Shown piece by piece: positions 15,641 to 27,194 of a DNA stretch of 59,230 nucleotides (positions within the stretch are counted from its first letter, which is position 1; the number at the start of each line of letters is the position of its first letter). The position numbers were made by a program, and so were the translations under genes. Under the pieces are notes generated by a model. That model was not told the DNA's origin and made no database searches. It saw nothing but the letters and a program-made list of their open reading frames with translations. The stretch spans positions 1-59,230 of the forward strand of contig NZ_QOCZ01000013.1 of assembly GCF_018207095.1 (NCBI RefSeq), written 5' to 3'. The stretch comes from Nocardiopsis sp. MG754419. GTDB taxonomy: Bacteria > Actinomycetota > Actinomycetes > Streptosporangiales > Streptosporangiaceae.

Positions 15641-17374
15641 TCAGGAACGGCCTCCCGGCCTTCCGGGGTGCACGTCCGGCACGATCTCCGGAGCACCGTG
15701 TTGGACCGCGTCCGCCTCCTGATCGGTGTCCTGTTCCTGGGCGGAGCGTTCGGCCTCGATGCCCTTGCGGTAGTACTCCACCTCGCGTTCCACCTGTTCC
15801 TTCTTCCACCCCAGGGGGCCGGCCATGAGATCGGCGGCCTCCGCGGCGGCGGCGATCCCCCGGTCCCAGGTCTCGAAGGAGATACGGGTGCGTCGGGACA
15901 GGACGTCCTCCAGGTGACGGGCGCCCTCGGCCTCCACCGCGTAGACGACCTCCGCCCTCAGGTAGTCCTCGGAACCCTCCAGCGGTCGGCCCAGGTCCGG
16001 GCGTTCCCTGATGAGGTCGAGGACGTCGTGGACCTGGGACCCGAACCGGCGCAGCAGGTGCGTGATCCGTGAGACGTGCAGCCCGGAGTCACGGGCGAGC
16101 CGGTGCCGCTGGTTGTACAGAGCGGCGTAGCCGTCCGCGCCCGTCAGGGGCAGCTTGTCGGTGACCGAGTCCGCGATCGCCCCGCCCAGACCGTGCGCCA
16201 CCGCGTCCACCGCGTCCTTGGCCATGACGCGGTAGGTGGTGTACTTGCCGCCGGCGATGAGCACGAGACCCGGCACGGGATGCGCGACGGTGTGCTCGCG
16301 GGACAGTTTGGAGGTCTCCTCCGACTCCCCAGAGAGCAGCGGCCGCAGCCCGGCGTAGACGCCCTCCACGTCGTCGTGGGTCAGGGGCGTGCGCAGCACC
16401 TGGTTGACGTGGTCCAGAACGTAGTCGATGTCGCTGCGGCTGGCGGCCGGGTTCTCCTTGTCCAGGTCCCATGGGGTGTCGGTGGTGCCGATGATCCAGT
16501 GGCGGCCCCACGGAATGACGAACAGCACGCTCTTCTCGGTCTGCAGGATCATCCCGGACGAGGCCTGGATGCGGTCGCGGGGCACCACCAGGTGCACGCC
16601 CTTGGACGCGCTGACGTGGACCTGACCACGACCGCCGACCATCTCCTGGATGTCGTCGGTCCACACGCCCGCGGCGTTGACCACCTGCCGGGCGCGGATA
16701 CGGACCTTCTCGCCGCTCTCCAGGTCGGCGGCGTGCGCCCCGACCACGTGTTCGCCCTCGCGCAGGAACTCGACCGCCTGCACCCGTGAGGCGATCTTGG
16801 CGCCCAGCCCGGCCGCCGTCCGCAGGACCGTGGTCACGAAGCGCGCGTCGTCGACCTGGCAGTCCCAGTACTGGATGGCCCCGGCCAGAGCGCTGCGCTT
16901 GAGCGCCGGGAAGACCCGCATCGCCCCGGACCTGCTCAGGTGTCGGTGCGTGGGCAGTCCCCGGTTGTTGCGCGAGGTCAGGGCGAGGGTGTCGTAGAGG
17001 GTGACGCCCGCGCCGATGTAGAACCGCTCCCAGTGGTGCTGGAACGGGAAGAGGAACGGGACCGGCCGCACCAGGTGCGGGGCGATCGTCGTGAGCAGGA
17101 GCCCGCGCTCCTGCAGCGCTTCACGGACCAGTTCGAAATCGAACTGCTCCAGGTAACGCAGGCCGCCGTGGATGAGTTTGCTGGATCTACTGGAGGTGCC
17201 GGAAGCGAAGTCGCGGGCCTCGATCAGGCCCGTGGACAGTCCGCGTGAGACCGCGTCCAGGGCGATGCCCGCCCCGACGATGCCACCCCCGACGACGAGG
17301 ACGTCGAGCTCCTCGTCCGCCATGGATGCCAGTGCAGCCGTGCGCCCCTTCGGTCCCAACCAGGTGGTCGCCAT
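15641..17374 (-). CDS. glpD: Aerobic glycerol-3-phosphate dehydrogenase GlpD
   Basis: This 577-residue flavoprotein oxidises glycerol 3-phosphate to dihydroxyacetone phosphate and passes electrons to quinone at the membrane. The FAD-binding motif LDVLVVGGGIVGAGIALDAV is near residue 25. The family signatures SSRSSKLIHGGLRYLEQFDF and GGKYTTYRVMAKDAVDAVAH are intact. A C-terminal domain of about 130 residues and an acidic tail complete it. ATG at 17374 has GGAGGA nine bases upstream. No glpF or glpK is adjacent, so it appears monocistronic. A 10-bp palindrome, ACCGATCGGT, lies 67-76 bases upstream of the start. Confidence 0.96.
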   Translation of the reverse strand: MATTWLGPKGRTAALASMADEELDVLVVGGGIVGAGIALDAVSRGLSTGLIEARDFASGTSSRSSKLIHGGLRYLEQFDFELVREALQERGLLLTTIAPHLVRPVPFLFPFQHHWERFYIGAGVTLYDTLALTSRNNRGLPTHRHLSRSGAMRVFPALKRSALAGAIQYWDCQVDDARFVTTVLRTAAGLGAKIASRVQAVEFLREGEHVVGAHAADLESGEKVRIRARQVVNAAGVWTDDIQEMVGGRGQVHVSASKGVHLVVPRDRIQASSGMILQTEKSVLFVIPWGRHWIIGTTDTPWDLDKENPAASRSDIDYVLDHVNQVLRTPLTHDDVEGVYAGLRPLLSGESEETSKLSREHTVAHPVPGLVLIAGGKYTTYRVMAKDAVDAVAHGLGGAIADSVTDKLPLTGADGYAALYNQRHRLARDSGLHVSRITHLLRRFGSQVHDVLDLIRERPDLGRPLEGSEDYLRAEVVYAVEAEGARHLEDVLSRRTRISFETWDRGIAAAAEAADLMAGPLGWKKEQVEREVEYYRKGIEAERSAQEQDTDQEADAVQHGAPEIVPDVHPGRPGGRS

Positions 17375-17817
17375 GGGTCGTCCTCCGTCTCGATGGGTCT
17401 TCCTCCCAGGCGCATACCCGCCCGGAGCCCCGTCCATAGGACCGATCGGTGTGGCGACCGACCGATGGGCCTCAGGCTAACCGGGCCACCCCGCGCACTC
17501 GTGAAGCCACACGGGGAGGCACACGAGTTCTCCCTGGTCGGCGAGCGGCGGATCACCAGGGCCGGGAACGCCGGCCCCGCGAGGGCCACACCCACGTGGT
17601 TCGGCGCACAGGCTCCGGTCCGGCGGCCACGGCGCCTCGGGGCCTTCTCCCGGGAGCCGCGGGGTCGGGCACGCTCCTTGGCCCGCGGTGCCGGCGCTGC
17701 GGGGCGGCACCGTCTTCGCGTGGACGGGCTCGCGCACGTGCTCCGCCCGGGCGGCATGGTCGACGCCCCGAACGGGTAGGTGCGCCGGCACAGCGGCATT
17801 GGGGAAACGGAGGAACC
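17375..17817. other. Intergenic region between glpD and the STAS-like gene
   Basis: This 443-bp divergent intergenic region has no convincing gene. Frames of about 100-125 codons on both strands show Arg/Pro-rich composition typical of shadows. It holds the palindrome ACCGATCGGT (17441-17450) and a small hairpin (GGGCCGG/CCGGCCC, 17559-17577). It should contain both promoters. Confidence 0.55.
17441..17450. promoter_or_regulatory. Palindrome ACCGATCGGT upstream of glpD
   Basis: A perfect 10-bp palindrome sits in the glpD upstream region. The identical palindrome occurs once more, upstream of guaB3 (20373-20382). No regulator is known from the sequence. Confidence 0.35.
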
Positions 17818-18201
17818 GTGTACAGGAGACTGGACTCGGGCGAGGACGCCGTCCTGGCCTTCGAGGTCGAGGGCACCATCGCGCACAGCGCCTTCGAGGA
17901 GGTTCTGGGCGACGTACGTCGGGCCATCGACCGGTTCGGCGCGGTACGCCTCCTGCTCCGGGTCCACGGGTGGCCGACCACGGAGACCCCCACCCTGGGC
18001 GAACGCCTCCGTTTCGCCCGAGAGCACCACGCCGACATCGAGCGCTACGCGGTGGTGGGCGACAGCAGGGCGATCGGCTACCTCACCACGCTGGCGGACG
18101 CGTTCGTCGACATGGATCTGCGCTTCTTCGAGATCGAGAACGAGTCGGCGGCGTGGGCGTGGCTCCGGGACGAGGGAACGCCTCAGGAGGCGTCGGCGTA
18201 G
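17818..18201 (+). CDS. SpoIIAA/STAS-like domain protein
   Basis: This 127-residue cytoplasmic protein starts at GTG 17818 behind GGAGG. Its pattern is that of the SpoIIAA-like STAS family (DUF3478): an early strand VLAFEVEGTIAHSAFEEVL, then LLLRVHG and HHADIERYAVVGDSRAIGYL, ending with a helix near the C-terminus. Such proteins are single-domain, and their partners are mostly unknown. Its last 19 bases overlap the convergent transglycosylase gene. It has no operon partner on the plus strand. Confidence 0.7.
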   Translation: MYRRLDSGEDAVLAFEVEGTIAHSAFEEVLGDVRRAIDRFGAVRLLLRVHGWPTTETPTLGERLRFAREHHADIERYAVVGDSRAIGYLTTLADAFVDMDLRFFEIENESAAWAWLRDEGTPQEASA

Positions 18202-19058
18202 GCGTGGGCGTAGGCCAGGACGTCGTCCCGGTAGGACACGGACCGGTTGTAGGTGAAGATGGCCTCTTCCCAGTCCTCGGTCGTGGCCAGGTCGCGCTCG
18301 TTCGCGCACAGGTAGCGGGCGGCGGAGAGGGCCGCGTCGTCGATGTGGTGCGGGTCGGCGTCGCCACCGGTCGGTGACTCGCCCCACCGCGCCCAGGTGC
18401 TCGGGATGAACTGCATCGGCCCGACCGCGCGGTCCCACTCGGTGTCGCCGTCCAGCTCACCGCCGTCGGTGTCGGGGATGGCGCGGGTGTTGTTGGTGCC
18501 GTCGAGCGGGATGCCGATCACGTCCACGGTGGTCGTGCCGTCCGAGCCGATCTCACCACCGGCGTAGGTGCCGTGCCGGGACTCGACGAACCCGATGCCC
18601 GCCAGGGTCGTCCAGGTCATGCCGCACTCCGGTTGGTCATCGTCGACCACCAGCTGCGCGCTCGCGTACCCCTCCAGGGCACGGCGGGGGATCCCGGTGC
18701 TCGCGGCGACCTCGTCCAGCCACGTGTCGTCGGGGCGGAGCCGGCCGAGATCGGGCCCCGAACGCTCGTCCGCGCCGGCCTCGGCCGGTTCACCGGCCTC
18801 GTCGTCGGCGCGCGCCGTCACCCCGGCGTTCTCGGGGGGTCCGGTCAGTTCGTCGTGCGGCGCGGTGGCGATGGTCCCGTCCGAGGGGTCGGGGGTGGAG
18901 GCGCTCGGCGCCTCCCAGCTGTTGAGCGCGCTGGAGACGCGGCCCACCAGGACCACGACCCCCACGGTCACCAACAGACACACGACCAGCGTGAGGCTGA
19001 CCGCGATCAACGGCCCGCGGCCGCGACGCCGTCGGGCACCGTTCATGCTGTCACCCAT
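18183..19058 (-). CDS. Membrane-anchored lytic murein transglycosylase
   Basis: The 291-residue protein has a charged N-terminus (ARRRRGRG), one membrane helix (about 16-40) and a disordered acidic linker to about 105. An SLT/MltB-like catalytic domain follows: LAGIGFVESRHGTYAGG with the catalytic Glu, then AVGPMQFIPSTWARWG and DDAALSAARYLCAN. It cleaves peptidoglycan glycan strands outside the membrane. ATG at 19058 has GGGGAGGA upstream, and a second ATG lies four codons in. It is convergent with, and overlaps, the STAS-like gene by 19 bp, so no terminator fits between them. Confidence 0.88.
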   Translation of the reverse strand: MGDSMNGARRRRGRGPLIAVSLTLVVCLLVTVGVVVLVGRVSSALNSWEAPSASTPDPSDGTIATAPHDELTGPPENAGVTARADDEAGEPAEAGADERSGPDLGRLRPDDTWLDEVAASTGIPRRALEGYASAQLVVDDDQPECGMTWTTLAGIGFVESRHGTYAGGEIGSDGTTTVDVIGIPLDGTNNTRAIPDTDGGELDGDTEWDRAVGPMQFIPSTWARWGESPTGGDADPHHIDDAALSAARYLCANERDLATTEDWEEAIFTYNRSVSYRDDVLAYAHAYADAS

Positions 19059-19164
19059 ACGGTCCTCCCCATGAAAAGGTCACCGATACATCACGAGACA
19101 ACAAAACTCGCCCTATGGTCGCACACGGTCGCAAGCCGATCGCACAGGCGTGTGCAGGAACGAA

Positions 19165-19191
19165 GGACGCCCCGCCGGTGGCGGGGCGTCC
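19165..19191 (-). terminator. Terminator after guaB3
   Basis: GGACGCCCCGCC and its exact complement GGCGGGGCGTCC form a 12-bp stem with a 3-base loop, 38 bases downstream of the guaB3 stop. Confidence 0.75.
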
Positions 19192-19229
19192 GAACGCGGG
19201 CCGACGCGGGGGCCGGACCTGGGGTGTCT

Positions 19230-20345
19230 CTAACGGTGCGGGTTGACGACGACCTCGACCCGCTGGAACTCCTTGAGGTCGGTGTAACCCGAGGTCGCCA
19301 TGGTCCGGCGCAGGGCGCCCATGAGGTTCATGGAGCCGTCGCTGGTGGAGGCGGGACCGTGCAGGATGGACTTGAGGTCGCCGATGGTGCCGACCTCGAC
19401 CCGCTCACCGCGCGGGAGCTCACCGTGATGGGCCTCACTGCCCCAGTGGTAGCCGCGGCCCGGCGCCTCGGTGGCGCGGGCCAGCGGGGAACCGACCATG
19501 ACGGCGTCGGCGCCACAGGCCAGGGCCTTGGCGATGTCACCGCTGCCGGTCATGCCGCCGTCGGCGATGACGTGCACGTAGCGGCCACCGGACTCGTCCA
19601 GGTAGTCGCGGCGCGCCGCGGCGACGTCACCGATGGCGCTGGCCATGGGGACCGCCACACCCAGCACCGAACGGGTGGTGTGGCCGGAGCCGCCGCCGAA
19701 GCCGACGAGCACGCCGGCGGCGCCGGTGCGCATCAGGTGCAGGGCGGCGGTGTAGGTGGCGCAGCCGCCGACCACGACCGGCACGTCGAGGTCGTAGATG
19801 AACTGCTTGAGGTTGAGCGGTTCGGCCCGACCCGAGACGTGCTCGGCGGAGACGGTGGTACCGCGGATCACGAAGATGTCCACGCCCGCGTCCACGACCG
19901 CCTTGTGGTACTGGGCGGTGCGCTGCGGCGACAGGCGCGCGGCGGTGACCAGACCGGCGTCGCGGATCTCCTCGATCCGGCGGCCGATCAGCTCCTCCTG
20001 GATGGGGGCGGCGTAGATCTCCTGGAGTCGCTTGGTGGCGGCGACGTCGTCGAGTTCACGGATCTCCTGGAGCAGCGGCTCCGGGTCCTCGTACCGCGTC
20101 CACAGACCCTCCAGGTCGAGGACGCCGAGTCCGCCCTGCTCACCCACCGCGACGACGGTCTTGGGTGAGGCGACGCTGTCCATGGGGCTGACCACCAGGG
20201 GCGTCTCGAACCGGTAGGCGTCGATCTGCCAGGAGATCGACACCTCCTCCGGGTCGCGGGTCCGCCGAGCGGGCACGATCCCGATCTCGTCGAGTTCGTA
20301 GGCGCGACGCCCGTTCTTGCCCAGCCCGATCTCCACCTGAGCCAA
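19230..20345 (-). CDS. guaB3: GuaB3-family IMP dehydrogenase-related protein
   Basis: This 371-residue TIM-barrel protein begins MAQVEIGLGKNGRRAYELDE and lacks the CBS pair found in the neighbouring GuaB. Where GuaB has GPGSICTTR with the catalytic Cys, this protein reads GFGGGSGHTTR, so the canonical IMPDH nucleophile is absent. The phosphate-binding IADGGMTGSGDIAKALACGA is retained. Family members have been variously assigned IMPDH or GMP reductase roles, and the actual reaction cannot be settled from sequence. It follows guaB by 133 bp with its own promoter (20409-20437), so it is probably expressed both with guaB and alone. Confidence 0.9.
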   Translation of the reverse strand: MAQVEIGLGKNGRRAYELDEIGIVPARRTRDPEEVSISWQIDAYRFETPLVVSPMDSVASPKTVVAVGEQGGLGVLDLEGLWTRYEDPEPLLQEIRELDDVAATKRLQEIYAAPIQEELIGRRIEEIRDAGLVTAARLSPQRTAQYHKAVVDAGVDIFVIRGTTVSAEHVSGRAEPLNLKQFIYDLDVPVVVGGCATYTAALHLMRTGAAGVLVGFGGGSGHTTRSVLGVAVPMASAIGDVAAARRDYLDESGGRYVHVIADGGMTGSGDIAKALACGADAVMVGSPLARATEAPGRGYHWGSEAHHGELPRGERVEVGTIGDLKSILHGPASTSDGSMNLMGALRRTMATSGYTDLKEFQRVEVVVNPHR

Positions 20346-20372
20346 CGCTTCGATTCCCCTCTGACGTGCGGC

Positions 20373-20382
20373 ACCGATCGGT
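20373..20382. promoter_or_regulatory. Palindrome ACCGATCGGT in the guaB3 leader
   Basis: The same 10-bp palindrome as upstream of glpD lies 28-37 bases before the guaB3 start, inside the leader predicted from the promoter at 20409-20437. Confidence 0.35.
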
Positions 20383-20408
20383 CGACCGGCGCGATGAACG
20401 CGCAGGCG

Positions 20409-20437
20409 AGTCTATCCGCCCACGAACACCGTCTCAC
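20409..20437 (-). promoter_or_regulatory. Sigma-70-type promoter for guaB3
   Basis: On the minus strand GTGAGA (-35) and TAGACT (-10) are separated by 17 bp. The predicted start near 20402 leaves a leader of about 57 bases. Confidence 0.5.
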
Positions 20438-20478
20438 TTCCCGGCGTCCACGCGTGGTCCGGCGGTCCCGCCCGCGGT

Positions 20479-22026
<1,548 letters not shown>

Positions 22027-22263
22027 TCATCCTAGGTCGTCGTCCCATGCGCCCCAGGTGGATCGGCCCGTTTGCCCTGCCGCCGCGGGCCGGAAGTGCG
22101 CAACGTCACCGTGGAACCGGGGCGAAGATCACCGAGGGGTCACCGGGGTGAGGCGCCGGGATAACGGCAGTACCCCCGGGAGCGCACCGGCCGCGAGAAC
22201 GCGAGGCGGTTCGGACACGTGCGCCGTCCGGGTCCGGGCCCACGCCCGTGTTCGAGCGAGGAC

Positions 22264-22866
22264 CTATGGGAGGACGCGGTTCGCCAGGGCCACCTTCCGA
22301 AGCCGAGCGATAGCTCGGTGCTGGGCAACCCGTACCGCCCCTGCCGACATTCCAAGGAGATGTCCCGTCTCGTCCGCTGTCAGTCCTGTGATCACCCGCA
22401 TCAGCAGTAGTCTGCGCTGCTGTTCGGGCAACTCGTCGAGGAGTTCCCTGGCCCGCTGCGCCTCGATGACGCGCACGGCGGCCTCCTCGGGCCCCGGTCC
22501 GTCGTCCGGCTGTTCGGGCACGGCGTCGGTGGGGACCGTCTCCACGCGCCCGGCCACCCTGAGGGTGTCGGCGACCTTGTGCGCCGCGATGCCGAACACG
22601 AACGACGCGAAGGGCCTGCCCCGGTCCTGGTAGCGCGGGATGGCCGACAGCAGGGCGATGCAGACCTCCTGCGCGACGTCGTCGGAGTAGTGCGCGAGCC
22701 CCGAGACCCGTGCCAGCCGTCTATGGCAGTAACGCACGACCATGGGCCGGACCTCACGCAACAGTGAGTCCATGGCACCGTGGTCACCCCGTACGGCGAG
22801 CGACCCGAGATGGTTCAAGCCCGTTTCGCGCACTTCGGGGTCCGCCCCCTCGTACCCTCCGGGCAT
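22264..22866 (-). CDS. shbA: ECF RNA polymerase sigma factor ShbA/SigD
   Basis: The ~200-residue ECF sigma factor has region 2 ([38 protein letters not shown], then [15 protein letters not shown]) and region 4 ([40 protein letters not shown]). Its place between groES/groEL and guaB/guaB3 is the one I remember for Streptomyces ShbA (which controls hrdB) and Mycobacterium SigD. The start is uncertain. ATG at 22866 has only a weak AGGG upstream, and in-frame GTG codons reach 22950. No anti-sigma gene is visible in the 294 bp before guaB, unlike the mycobacterial locus. Confidence 0.85.
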   Translation of the reverse strand: MPGGYEGADPEVRETGLNHLGSLAVRGDHGAMDSLLREVRPMVVRYCHRRLARVSGLAHYSDDVAQEVCIALLSAIPRYQDRGRPFASFVFGIAAHKVADTLRVAGRVETVPTDAVPEQPDDGPGPEEAAVRVIEAQRARELLDELPEQQRRLLLMRVITGLTADETGHLLGMSAGAVRVAQHRAIARLRKVALANRVLP

Positions 22867-23185
22867 CCCTGGCCGCTGCGCGGTAACGCCCCCCCGGGCG
22901 CCTGCATCCGTCACGTTAGGAATGATGCCCGCACCACGGGACCTCACCACTCCAATCGGCGGCTACGGAATGATCACATTTTGGGAAAATAGCCCGAAAC
23001 CACCACAGTGTCGGGGCTCTTTCGACCCCTCTCCGTGGTAGTGAACCGCCCCACCCCGTCGCTTTCACGGTGTGGGCCGCCACCACCGCGAGGTGGGCGA
23101 AAGCGAGCGGGGGCGGGACACCGTGGCGCCCCGCCCCCGAGGCCGGCGTGGACGGAATCACCCACGCCGGACCGTCTCGACCCCG
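22867..23185. other. Intergenic region between shbA and groEL
   Basis: These 319 bp hold the groEL terminator (23109-23138) and the presumed shbA promoter, possibly with the extreme 5' end of shbA up to 22950. No whiB-type or bldM-type regulator gene is present, although I recall such genes between groEL and shbA in Streptomyces. Confidence 0.6.
23109..23138 (-). terminator. Terminator after groEL
   Basis: GGGGGCGGG pairs with CCCGCCCCC around a 12-base loop, 48 bases past the groEL stop. Confidence 0.65.
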
Positions 23186-24790
<1,605 letters not shown>

Positions 24791-24896
24791 CTGTGGTGTT
24801 CCCTCTTACCGGTGTGCGGTCAATAACGAGGACATCCCGCCCCGCCCGGCTTCGAGGGCCGACCGGTGCGGGATGTCGAGGATCGAAGGTCGAGAA

Positions 24897-25208
24897 CTAC
24901 TTCTCGACGACCGCGAGGAGGTCGCGGGCGGAGAGGACGAGGTACTCCTCGCCGTCGTACTTGACCTCGGTGCCGCCGTACTTGCTGTACAGAACGACGT
25001 CGCCGACCTTCACGTCCAGCGGGATGCGCTTGTCGCCCTCGTCGTCCCAGCGACCGGGGCCCACGGCCAGGACCTGCCCCTCCTGGGGCTTCTCCTTGGC
25101 GGTGTCCGGGATGACCAGACCGGAGGCGGTGGTCTGCTCGGCCTCCAGGGTCTTGACCACGACGCGGTCCTCGAGCGGCTTCAGCACGGTCTTGGTGGCG
25201 GTCGACAC
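24897..25208 (-). CDS. groS: 10-kDa co-chaperonin GroES
   Basis: This 103-residue cap of the chaperonin has [20 protein letters not shown] with the mobile loop, [20 protein letters not shown], and [20 protein letters not shown]. Length and motifs are normal. It is the first gene of the groES-groEL operon, with AAGGGGGAGG upstream of the ATG at 25208. A CIRCE operator lies about 130-155 bases upstream, so heat-shock derepression by HrcA is expected. Confidence 0.97.
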   Translation of the reverse strand: MSTATKTVLKPLEDRVVVKTLEAEQTTASGLVIPDTAKEKPQEGQVLAVGPGRWDDEGDKRIPLDVKVGDVVLYSKYGGTEVKYDGEEYLVLSARDLLAVVEK

Positions 25209-25335
25209 GGTGTGACCTCCCCCTTCAAGGTTTCGGTGTCCTGAACATCGGCCCGTGCGGAAGCACGGACCGAATATGTAAAAGGGGCGACCGCGGCGGC
25301 CTGTCGTCGCGGGTGCCAGACCGGCCTCGTCGCGG

Positions 25336-25362
25336 TTAGCACTCTACCCCCGAGAGTGCCAG
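25336..25362. promoter_or_regulatory. CIRCE operator (HrcA site) for groES-groEL
   Basis: TTAGCACTC, nine bases, then GAGTGCCAG matches the CIRCE consensus TTAGCACTC-N9-GAGTGCTAA at 16 of 18 positions. It lies 128-154 bases upstream of groES and ends 74 bases before the divergent methyltransferase start, so HrcA could influence both. Confidence 0.9.
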
Positions 25363-25435
25363 AATGGAAATGTGGCGGGGGGCCAGGTCATGCGGGCGGG
25401 CTCGCCACCTCGTCGTGCCCAACGCTGGAGGATCC

Positions 25436-26710
25436 ATGCACCTTCCCGCCTTCTCGGCCCTGCTCACCGACGCGGGGCGCGCGGTCCTGGCGGAGGTGGA
25501 CCCCTCGGCGGTGGCCGCGGATCCCCTGGCGACCGCCTCCCGGCTGCGCGCCGACCCGGCGGTGGCCGCGCTGGACCCGGACCTCCCGGTCTCCGAACTG
25601 GTCAACGCACTGATGACCCAGGTGGGGCTCCGGGAGCGCGGGCGCGCCAAGTTCGGCGACCGCGCCGCCCACATGTTCTTCACCCCCCACGGCCTGGAAC
25701 AGTCCACCCGGGGCTCGGTGGCGGCCTACCGCGCCGCACGGGTCGCCGACGTGGCCGGGACCGTCCTGGGGCACGCCGGCTCCGACGAGGCGACCGCGGG
25801 CGACCTGTGCTGTGGTGTGGGGGCCGACCTGCTGGCCCTGGCCGCCGAGGGCGTCCCGGTGGAGGGGGTGGACGCCGACCCGCTGACGGTGGCGGTGGCC
25901 CGCGCCAACATCGCGGCGCTCGGGGTGGCCGATCTCGCACGTGTGCGTCGGGGCGACGTGAACGAGGCCGACCGGGGCGCCTATCCCCTGGTCTTCTGCG
26001 ACCCGGCCCGGCGAGGCGGGCGTGGCCGGGTGTTCGACCCGTCGGCCTACTCACCTCCGTGGAACGTGGCCACCGCGTTGGCGGAGGCGGCCGGAGCGGC
26101 CTGCCTGAAGGCGGCTCCCGGTATCCCGCACGAGGTCCTGTCGCCGGCCGCCTCCGCCGAGTGGATCTCGGTGGACGGCGAACTCAAGGAGACGGCCCTG
26201 TGGTTCGGGGCCCTGGCCGAGGGGCCACGACGACGCGCCACGGTGCTGCACGAACGCCCCGGCCTGCGGGCGGCCGAGGGGTCGATCGCGCACCTGGACG
26301 CCAAACCGGACCTGGGCCCCGCACCGGTGGCCGCGGCGCGGCGGTACCTGTACGACCCGGACCCGGCGGTGGTGCGCTCCCACCTGGTGGCGGAGGCGGC
26401 CGCACGGGTGGACGGGGCTCTGCTGGACGAGCGCATCGCGTACTTCACCTCGGATCGGGCCGAGGTCTCCCCCCTGTGGCGGGTGCTGGAGGTGGTGGAG
26501 TGCGCGCCGTTCTCGCTGAAGCGACTGCGCTCCTCGGTGCGGGCGCACGGGGCGGGCACGATCACGATCAAGAAGCGGGGTTCGGCGGTGGACACCGAGA
26601 AACTCCGCCGGGACCTGAAGCCCTCCGGGTCGGCATCGATGACGGTCGTGCTCACCCGCATCGGGGAGAAACCGTTCTCCCTGCTCTGCCGGGAGACCAT
26701 CGGCGCGTAG
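25436..26710 (+). CDS. THUMP-like class I SAM-dependent methyltransferase
   Basis: The 424-residue protein has an N-terminal helical region (about 1-90), then a Rossmann methyltransferase: AGDLCCGVGADLLALAAEGV (SAM loop), VEGVDADPLTVAVARANIAA, and LVFCDPARRGGRGRVFDPSA with the DPAR motif. A C-terminal THUMP-like domain contains SLKRLRSSVRAHGAGTITIK. Actinobacterial homologues are annotated as THUMP-like domain methyltransferases, and their RNA or small-molecule target is unknown. ATG at 25436 has a perfect GGAGGATCC before it. It diverges from groES across the CIRCE element. Confidence 0.85.
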   Translation: MHLPAFSALLTDAGRAVLAEVDPSAVAADPLATASRLRADPAVAALDPDLPVSELVNALMTQVGLRERGRAKFGDRAAHMFFTPHGLEQSTRGSVAAYRAARVADVAGTVLGHAGSDEATAGDLCCGVGADLLALAAEGVPVEGVDADPLTVAVARANIAALGVADLARVRRGDVNEADRGAYPLVFCDPARRGGRGRVFDPSAYSPPWNVATALAEAAGAACLKAAPGIPHEVLSPAASAEWISVDGELKETALWFGALAEGPRRRATVLHERPGLRAAEGSIAHLDAKPDLGPAPVAAARRYLYDPDPAVVRSHLVAEAAARVDGALLDERIAYFTSDRAEVSPLWRVLEVVECAPFSLKRLRSSVRAHGAGTITIKKRGSAVDTEKLRRDLKPSGSASMTVVLTRIGEKPFSLLCRETIGA

Positions 26711-27194
26711 AGGTCGGCCCCGCGCACCGGGCCACCGGCGTGTTCCGCGCACACGGCCCCGCCGCAGGAGACGCAAGGGACGCCCGGCTCCCCGGACCGA
26801 AGCGCAGCGGAGACCCCGAGCGGGTACACCGGACGCCCAATCGTGCGCATGACGCCCACACCGCGCGGACCATATCGTTACCTCACACATCGACATCTTT
26901 GGCGGTCCCCGCTGGTTGCTCCGGGTGATGTCGTTAAACTGGCGACCGCTGCATTCTTTCCCTTCTCATGGGTTCCCCCGGAAGGCCGTGCTTGTTGGTT
27001 CCGCATCGCGGTTCAGCCTGCACAGTGCCCACGCCTCCTATGTGTACGCAGAGTCACACTTTCGTCACAGTGGGACACAGATGGCGCGAAACGCCGCCCG
27101 CCCGGGGACCATCGAGAACCCGCCCTCCCGGAAACCTCCACCGTCCGATGAACCGGGCGAGGGCGGGAGCGCCAGAACCATAAGGAGCACCTCG
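26711..27194. other. 484-bp non-coding leader of the coiled-coil gene
   Basis: A frame is open from about 26916 into the coiled-coil gene, but its first 93 codons are basic and mixed in composition, unlike the rest. The strong Shine-Dalgarno lies only at 27183. I see no clear hairpin. An imperfect direct repeat (GTCACACTT / GTCACAGTG) occurs near 27052-27072. The region is less GC-rich than its surroundings and probably holds the promoter. Confidence 0.5.

Noticed and set aside
17393..17791. Two overlapping small ORFs in the glpD/STAS intergenic region
   Set aside because: Arg/Pro/Gly-rich, no ribosome-binding site, no motif, and they lie on opposite strands over the same bases.
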